Source: Allobosea sp.
GTDB lineage: Bacteria; Pseudomonadota; Alphaproteobacteria; Rhizobiales; Kaistiaceae
Assembly: GCA_017307955.1 (NCBI GenBank)
Contig: JAFKFV010000019.1
Span: 62,001 to 126,000 of the forward strand
Reading direction: 5' to 3'
Length of the DNA stretch: 64,000 bases
In this document: positions 58,738 through 64,000 of the stretch, in pieces
Position numbering within the stretch: the first letter of the stretch is position 1
Layout: each line of letters starts with the position of its first letter
Translations under genes and position numbers: made by a program
Notes under the pieces: model-generated
The model's database searches: none
What the model was told of the DNA's origin: nothing
The model's input: the letters and a program-made list of their open reading frames with translations, nothing else

Positions 58738-61700
58738 TCACTCCGCCGCGATCTGGAGCGGCCGCTCCGGCTCGGACTCGGCCTTGTTGGCCGCGGCAGG
58801 GGTGGCAGCTTGAGCCTCCGCCCGGCGGCGGCGATCATCGGCCGCGGCCTCGGCGAGCTCGCGGTTGAGGCGCTGCTCTTCGGCGACGCGCGGCTTGCCG
58901 AAGCGGGCGAGCAGCAGGAAGGCGACGGGGGTCAGGAACAGCGTCGCCAGCGCCGAGAAACCGAGGCCGCCGACCATGATCCAGCCGAGCGCGGCGCGCG
59001 CCTCCGAGCCGGCACCGCCCGTGAGGATCAGCGGCAGGCCGCCGAGCACCGTCGCGATCATGGTCATCAGCACCGGGCGCAGGCGGATCAGGCAGGCGTC
59101 GCGGATGGCGTCGCGCACCGAGAGGCCCTCGTCGCGCAGCTGGTTGGCGAACTCGACGATCAGGATGCCGTTCTTGGCCATGAGGCCGACCAGCATCACG
59201 AGGCCGATCTGGGTGTAGATGTTGAGCGAGCCGCCCGAGAGCAGGATGGCATAGATGCCCGAGGCGACGCCGAAGGGGACGGTCGCGAACAGGATCGCCG
59301 CCGAGACGAAGCTCTCGAACTGCGCGGCGAGCACGAGCAGGATGATGATGACCGCGAAGCCGAAGGTGGTTGCGACGCCGCTCGATGTCTCGTTCAGCGT
59401 CGCCGCCTCGCCGGTATAGACGATGCCGAGGCCGGCCGGCAGGCTCGTTGCCGCGACCTTGTCGAGGATCTGCATGGCCGAGCCGAGATCCTCGCCGGGC
59501 GCCAGCGTCGCCGTGATCGGCACGGCGCGGCGCTGCGACTGGCGGGCGAGCGTCGGCGAGGTCGATTCCTCGGAGACGGTGACGACCGAGGAGAGCGGGA
59601 TCATCACGCCGCTCGCCGTGCGCACCTGGACGTTTTCGAGATCGCTCGGCGTCACGATCATGCCGTCCGGCGCCATGGCGCGGATGTCGATCTTGTCGTC
59701 GCCGATATAGAAATTGCCCATGTCGGCGCCGGCGAGCAGCGTCGAGACGATGGTGCCGATATCCGCCACCGAGACGCCGAGATCGGCGGCGCGGTCGCGG
59801 TCGATATTCACCTTCAGCTGCGGCTGGTTGAGATCGTAGTTGAGCTGGACATTGGCGAAGGCGGGGTTCTGCGACAGCGTGCCGATGAGATCGGTCGCGC
59901 CCTTCGAGATGCTGTCATAGTCGATGCCGGTGACGGCGAAGGTCAGGCCCTGGCCGCCGCCGCGGATGCCGAGGCTGTTGGCCTGGCGCAGATTGACGAC
60001 GGCGCCGGGGATGTTGCGCACCTTGGCCTGGATCTCGGCCGCGATGGCCTGCTGGCTGCGCGCGCGCTCGCCCCAGGGCGCCAGCGTCACGAACATGAAG
60101 CCGCTGTTCGGGCTGTTGAAGTTGCCGGCGACGGAGAAGGCGTTGGTCGCCTCGCCGGACTCGAGCAGCGGCTGGATGGCGCGCTGCACGAGCTGCATCT
60201 GACCCTGCGTGTAATCGACCGTCGAGCCTTGCGGCGTGTTCATCGAGATGATGACGGCGCCGCGGTCTTCCTGCGGCGTCAGCTGCTGCGGCAGGTTCTC
60301 GAAGGCAAGGAAGGCGCCGCCGGCGAAGAGGACGCTGAGCAGGATCACCACCATCGGCGCGGCGAGCGAGGCGTCGAGCAGCTTCTCGTAGAGCTTGTGG
60401 CCACGCTTGCCGATGGCGTTCAGGGTGCGGTTGAAGAGGTTGCCGCCGCCCTCGCCCTCATGGCCGCCGGCGCCGAGGAAGCGCGAGGCCATCATCGGCA
60501 CCAGCGTCAGCGCGACGAAGGCCGAGAGCGCGACCGAGAAGGCGAGCACGAAGCCGAATTCGGAGAAGAGACGGCCCGCCGTGCCCTTGAAGAAGGAGAT
60601 CGGGATGAAGACCGCGGCAAGCGTCGCCGTCGTGGAGATCACGGCGAAGAACACCTGCTTGGCGCCGAGCACAGCCGCGGCGCGCGGCCCCATGCCCTCA
60701 TGCCGCCGCCGGGCGATGTTCTCGAGCACGACGATGGCGTCGTCGACGACGAGGCCGGTCGCCAGCACCAGCGCCAGCAGCGTCAGGATGTTGAGCGAGA
60801 AGCCCATCAGATACATCGCCGCGATGGTGCCGAGCAGCGAGACCGGCACCGTGATCGCGGGGATGAGCGTCGTGCGGAGCGAGCCGAGGAAGAGATAGAT
60901 GATCGCGATGACGATCGCGATGGCGAGCACGAGGCTGCGCTCGACCTCCTCGAAGGAGCCGGCGATGAAATTGGCGTCGTCGGAGGTGACGCGGATGGTC
61001 ACATCGGGCGGGAGGCTGGTCTTCAGCTCCTCGACCGCCTTGCGAACGCCTTCGGAGATGGTGAGCGTGTTGGAACTCGCCTGGCGGACGATACCGAGAC
61101 CGATGCCGGTGCGGCCATTGACCTGCAGCGTCGAGGACTTGGCGGCCGGCCCGAACACGACATCGGCGACATCGCCGACCCGCGTGTCGCCCTTGATGCG
61201 GATCGCCTTGACGTCGTCGGCGCCCTTCACGCTGGCATCGGCGCGCACGAACATCGCGCGGTTCGCATCCGTGAGATTGCCGGCGGGAACGTCGAGCGCC
61301 ACCGTCGCGAGCGCGTTCTTGAGGTCCGCCACTGTGAGGCCGTAGGCGGCGAGGCGCATCGGATCGATATAGATGCTGATCATCGGCGAGCGGTCGCCAT
61401 TGACCTGGACGTCGGCGACGCCTTCGACGGATTTCAGCCGATCGACCACCACGTCGTCGACGAGCTGCGTCAGCGTCTCGATGTTCTGCTTGGACGAGGT
61501 GACGGCCAGACGCATGATCGCGTCGCCATTGGTATCCGCCTTGGCGATGGTCGGCGGGTCGGCATCGTCGGGCAGGTTGCGCTGCGCATTGCCGACGGCA
61601 TCGCGCAGGTCGCTCGCCGCGACATTGATGTCGGTCGAATCCGAGAACTGCACCGTCACGCGGCTGCGGCCGCTGGTCGAGGTCGACTGGATATCGGTCC

Positions 61701-62070
61701 AGCCCGAGACGCCGGCGGCGGCGTTCTCGATGACGCTCGTCACCTCCTTGTCCATCGTGTCCGGCGTGGCGCCGGTATAGGTCGTCGTGATGGTCACGAC
61801 CGGCTGGTCGATATTCGGCAGTTCGCGGATCTCGACGCCGCTGATCGCCGCGAGGCCGGCGACGACGATGAGGAGATTGGCGACGATGCCGAGCACCGGC
61901 CGGCGGACCGACAGCGCCGAGATGCCGGAGGGCGTCGTCCCGGATTCCGGGATCGGATCATGCTCCATGTCATGGCCATGGGCATCGCGCTGATGCTCCC
62001 TGGCGAGGCCTGCGCCTTCGCCGGGGAGGATGGCGTCCCTGGGCGGCTTGCCGGCGCTCTGGTCGGTCAT
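58738..62070 (-). CDS. RND efflux transporter permease
   Basis: A 1110-residue inner-membrane pump of the HAE1 (AcrB/MdtB-like) class, with two sets of hydrophobic helices and two periplasmic loops. Conserved marks include PNIDQPVVTITTTYTGATP near the N-terminus and the proton-relay helix VLATGLVVDDAIVVLENIAR with adjacent Asp residues, as in hydrophobic-drug pumps rather than metal pumps. The N-terminal 40 residues are an unusual His/Asp-rich extension (HQRDAHGHDMEHD) before the first helix. It follows the adaptor gene by 3 bases and precedes the sigma gene by 3. No outer-membrane factor is encoded nearby. Confidence 0.95.
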   Translation of the reverse strand: MTDQSAGKPPRDAILPGEGAGLAREHQRDAHGHDMEHDPIPESGTTPSGISALSVRRPVLGIVANLLIVVAGLAAISGVEIRELPNIDQPVVTITTTYTGATPDTMDKEVTSVIENAAAGVSGWTDIQSTSTSGRSRVTVQFSDSTDINVAASDLRDAVGNAQRNLPDDADPPTIAKADTNGDAIMRLAVTSSKQNIETLTQLVDDVVVDRLKSVEGVADVQVNGDRSPMISIYIDPMRLAAYGLTVADLKNALATVALDVPAGNLTDANRAMFVRADASVKGADDVKAIRIKGDTRVGDVADVVFGPAAKSSTLQVNGRTGIGLGIVRQASSNTLTISEGVRKAVEELKTSLPPDVTIRVTSDDANFIAGSFEEVERSLVLAIAIVIAIIYLFLGSLRTTLIPAITVPVSLLGTIAAMYLMGFSLNILTLLALVLATGLVVDDAIVVLENIARRRHEGMGPRAAAVLGAKQVFFAVISTTATLAAVFIPISFFKGTAGRLFSEFGFVLAFSVALSAFVALTLVPMMASRFLGAGGHEGEGGGNLFNRTLNAIGKRGHKLYEKLLDASLAAPMVVILLSVLFAGGAFLAFENLPQQLTPQEDRGAVIISMNTPQGSTVDYTQGQMQLVQRAIQPLLESGEATNAFSVAGNFNSPNSGFMFVTLAPWGERARSQQAIAAEIQAKVRNIPGAVVNLRQANSLGIRGGGQGLTFAVTGIDYDSISKGATDLIGTLSQNPAFANVQLNYDLNQPQLKVNIDRDRAADLGVSVADIGTIVSTLLAGADMGNFYIGDDKIDIRAMAPDGMIVTPSDLENVQVRTASGVMIPLSSVVTVSEESTSPTLARQSQRRAVPITATLAPGEDLGSAMQILDKVAATSLPAGLGIVYTGEAATLNETSSGVATTFGFAVIIILLVLAAQFESFVSAAILFATVPFGVASGIYAILLSGGSLNIYTQIGLVMLVGLMAKNGILIVEFANQLRDEGLSVRDAIRDACLIRLRPVLMTMIATVLGGLPLILTGGAGSEARAALGWIMVGGLGFSALATLFLTPVAFLLLARFGKPRVAEEQRLNRELAEAAADDRRRRAEAQAATPAAANKAESEPERPLQIAAE

Positions 62071-62073
62071 GCC

Positions 62074-63267
62074 TCAGCTCCCCTTCGCGGCCGACTGGCC
62101 GGCGGGCTGTGGCTGGCTGGCACCCTGCCCCGCCTCGGCGATCTTGGCGCCGGGGCGAAGGCGCTGAAGCCCTTCGACCACGACCTTGTCGCCCTCGGCG
62201 AGATCGCTGCTCGAGACCAGCACGCGGCCGCTCTGGCGCTGCAGGATCGAGATCGGCGCACGAGCGACGCCATCGCTGCCGGCGAGCTTCCAGACATAGG
62301 AGCCGGTGCGGTCCCACTGGATGGCGAGCGCGGAGACGGCGAGCTGCTTCTCGCCCGGGAACGGCAGGTCAACCTTCACCGCCATGCCGGGGCGCACGCC
62401 GATCGCCTGCGCCGCCGCGGCGTCCAGAGTCGCCTCGACCTTCAGCGTCCGCGCGGTGGCATCGACGCGGGTATCAATCGCGGAGAGCGCGCCCTTGATG
62501 ACGGCGTCCGGCTTCGATTCCGCCGAGGCGGTCACGGCCTGGCCGATCTCGACGCGACCGGCATAGCGCTCCGGAATGAGGAAGGAGACCTTCATCACCG
62601 AGGGATCGTCCAGCGTCGTGATCACGGTCGACGGCGTCACGAGGTCGCCGACCGACAGCGTGCTGATGCCGACGACACCGTCGAAAGGCGCGGTAACCGT
62701 GCGGCGGTCGAGCGCGATCTGCGCGCCGAGCAGGCCGATCTCGGCGCGGCGCTCGGCCGACTGCGCATCCTGCAGCGCGGAGAGCGTGAGATTGTTGGTG
62801 CTGGCCAGCTTCTGCGACCGCTCGAGAGTCTTCTTCGCATCGCTGAGCGCGACGGAAGCGAGATCGAGCGCCGCCTTCTGGTCGGAATCGTCGAGGCGGA
62901 CCAGCGGCTGCCCCTTCTCGACCGCGTCGCCGGCCTTGAAGAGCACTTCCATGACCTCGGCGGTCACCTGCGGATAGACATTGATGGACTGCGGCACGAG
63001 CACGGTGCCCACGGCGCGCACGTCGTCCGTCACGATGTCGCTGCCGACCGGCTCCGTCACGACCAGCGTCGGCCCGCCGAGCCCGCCACGGCGATTGCCG
63101 CCCCCGCCGGCGCCGGCCTGTCCGCCAGCGGCGCCTGGCGCAGCGGCGACAGGGCCGCCTGCGGCCTCGCCGCCGGCAGCCTGCTGGCGGTGCTCATAAA
63201 AATACCAGCCGCCTCCCGCGAGGGCGAGCACGAGCAGAGAGAGAAGAAGCTGCTTCCAGAAGGCCAT
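62074..63267 (-). CDS. RND efflux periplasmic adaptor (membrane fusion protein)
   Basis: A 397-residue HlyD/AcrA-like adaptor. One N-terminal helix anchors it (FWKQLLLSLLVLALAGGGWY), then a Gly/Ala-rich spacer, a first lipoyl half (VYPQVTAEVMEVLFKAGDAV and GQPLVRLDDSDQKAALDLAS), a coiled hairpin (about 130-175), a second lipoyl half (RRTVTAPFDGVVGISTLSVG) and a beta-barrel domain. It is the first gene of the efflux-sigma operon. An inverted repeat lies 62 bases upstream. No lipobox is visible, so it is anchored by its helix. Confidence 0.93.
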   Translation of the reverse strand: MAFWKQLLLSLLVLALAGGGWYFYEHRQQAAGGEAAGGPVAAAPGAAGGQAGAGGGGNRRGGLGGPTLVVTEPVGSDIVTDDVRAVGTVLVPQSINVYPQVTAEVMEVLFKAGDAVEKGQPLVRLDDSDQKAALDLASVALSDAKKTLERSQKLASTNNLTLSALQDAQSAERRAEIGLLGAQIALDRRTVTAPFDGVVGISTLSVGDLVTPSTVITTLDDPSVMKVSFLIPERYAGRVEIGQAVTASAESKPDAVIKGALSAIDTRVDATARTLKVEATLDAAAAQAIGVRPGMAVKVDLPFPGEKQLAVSALAIQWDRTGSYVWKLAGSDGVARAPISILQRQSGRVLVSSSDLAEGDKVVVEGLQRLRPGAKIAEAGQGASQPQPAGQSAAKGS

Positions 63268-63329
63268 GGCCCATCCCGTCGAGATGCGTACGGCCTCTAA
63301 CGTTTGGGCGACGGCGCTCCGTCGCTGCA

Positions 63330-63353
63330 GCGCATTAATTATCGGTAATGCGC
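63330..63353. promoter_or_regulatory. Palindrome between the AraC gene and the efflux operon
   Basis: GCGCATTA (63330-63337) and TAATGCGC (63346-63353) form a perfect 8-bp inverted repeat with an 8-base spacer. It lies just past the AraC gene stop and 62 bases upstream of the adaptor gene start. An operator is more likely than a terminator because no U-tract follows. Confidence 0.4.
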
Positions 63354-63356
63354 GCG

Positions 63357-64000
63357 TCAGCCGGCAATGCTGGCGGCGCGGGTCTCGCGGAAGCTGCGGC
63401 GCATGTCGCGCGGCGTGCAGCCATAGCGCTCGCGGAACGCTTCATAGAAGCGGCTGAGCGAGCCGAAGCCGGCCTCGAAGGCGATCTCGGCGATCTCGTC
63501 CTCGCTTGCGAGGAGACGGCCATGGGCAAGCATCAGCCGCTGGCGCGTCACATATTCATTGATCGTCATGCCGAGCGTGCGGCGGAACAGCGTCATCGCA
63601 TAGTTGGGATGCAGCCCGACCGAGGCGGCGATATCGGCGACCGCGATCGCCTCGGTGGCATGCTCGGCGATGTAGCGGGCCATGCGATGCACCTTGTCGC
63701 GATGCGCGTCGCCGCCGTCGGGATCGGCCTCGCGGGCGCGGCGCTCCTCCTCGTCTGAGGCAAGGTCGCGCCAGCCGTCGATCTCGATGCGGCGGAGCCG
63801 TGCCGCGAGCTCGTCGCGCACCACCGGCAGCATGGTCGCGCGGCGGTGGAGCAGCAGCTCATGCCAGTCGGCGAACTGGTCCTGCTCGAAGGGGCGCACG
63901 CGGTTCGCGACGAGCAGCCCGCCCTGCAACAGCGCCGTCTTCAGTGCCTCGCAGCCCGGCATCGCCAGTACCATGTCGATCGGCACGTCGCTGCAGATGA
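63357..64000 (-). CDS. AraC-family transcriptional regulator (partial, runs off the window)
   Basis: At least 214 residues are visible, the frame being open to the window end, so the N-terminal ligand domain is incomplete. The C-terminal HTH_18 region is complete: ATEAIAVADIAASVGLHPNY with TLGMTINEYVTRQRLMLAHG, and the second helix-turn-helix IAEIAFEAGFGSLSRFYEAF. The upstream stretch DVPIDMVLAMPGCEALKTAL is typical of cupin-type AraC regulators. It reads in the same direction as the RND operon that follows 89 bases downstream, so it may regulate it. Confidence 0.88.
   Translation of the reverse strand, partial: ICSDVPIDMVLAMPGCEALKTALLQGGLLVANRVRPFEQDQFADWHELLLHRRATMLPVVRDELAARLRRIEIDGWRDLASDEEERRAREADPDGGDAHRDKVHRMARYIAEHATEAIAVADIAASVGLHPNYAMTLFRRTLGMTINEYVTRQRLMLAHGRLLASEDEIAEIAFEAGFGSLSRFYEAFRERYGCTPRDMRRSFRETRAASIAG

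Noticed and set aside
58810..63300. A 1496-residue plus-strand open frame.
   Set aside because: It lies antisense to the RND pump and adaptor, consists of His/Arg/Asp-rich low-complexity sequence and has no domain pattern.

Overview
The window is GC-rich chromosomal DNA from an alphaproteobacterium, most likely order Rhizobiales (Hyphomicrobiales). The evidence is the long cytoplasmic N-terminus of a Rhizobiales-style PBP1a, a PF02530-type porin, a MucR/Ros regulator, an HWE histidine kinase, and DUF2336, DUF1491, DUF6456 and DUF5330-like proteins. I see no rRNA, tRNA, CRISPR array, prophage or insertion sequence with a transposase. Family names are recalled from sequence motifs; no database was searched.

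Layout. 0-7 kb: PBP1a, serine hydrolase, a DUF1214/DUF1254 pair, a porin with a long AT-rich leader, and a small minus-strand gene. 7-14.4 kb: DUF2336, DUF1491, a peptidoglycan-binding protein with a PAS histidine kinase, a 59-residue membrane protein with a TTG start, sufE, a DUF6456/DnaA-domain-IV-like pair, and mucR. 14.6-22 kb: a ten-gene minus-strand Mrp-type cation/proton antiporter operon whose genes mostly overlap by 4 bases; it carries three antiporter-like subunits. 22-32.6 kb: oligopeptidase B, a small lipoprotein, sodB, two cytochromes c, a YCII/ECF42 pair with a recognisable ECF42 promoter, a nested palindromic intergenic element, LOG-family and M20 hydrolases, a DUF1194 protein, and vapBC with a perfect operator palindrome. 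32.6-38.4 kb: HerA-like ATPase, DUF4332 protein, both methylmalonyl-CoA mutase subunits. 38.4-46 kb: two tandem fasciclin proteins, aminotransferase, HWE kinase, a SigK/RskA-like sigma/anti-sigma pair, and an ABC-F protein. 46-53.7 kb: a LacI-controlled sugar ABC transporter with a TIM-barrel isomerase and a Gfo/Idh/MocA oxidoreductase. 57-64 kb: a minus-strand operon of RND efflux adaptor, RND pump, ECF sigma factor, anti-sigma factor and Spy/CnrX-like sensor, behind a partial AraC regulator.

The most novel region is 53.7-57.05 kb. An ATP-grasp enzyme is divergent from a row of four very small genes. Three of their products share an LFGF motif, an Arg-Ser/Thr-rich R(S/R)T..RRG motif, a DE..IL..LN motif and an acidic Ala/Glu/Thr tail; the fourth keeps only the last two. 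They are followed by a 339-residue protein with an HEASH metal motif, resembling the HExxH peptide-modification (beta-hydroxylase) family. I read this as a candidate ribosomally synthesised, post-translationally modified peptide (RiPP) locus with several precursors and two maturation enzymes. This is an inference from motifs and gene order.

Three separate ECF sigma systems (ECF42-like, SigK-like, CnrH-like) lie within about 31 kb, each next to plausible targets or sensors, so envelope and oxidative stress response is a recurrent theme.
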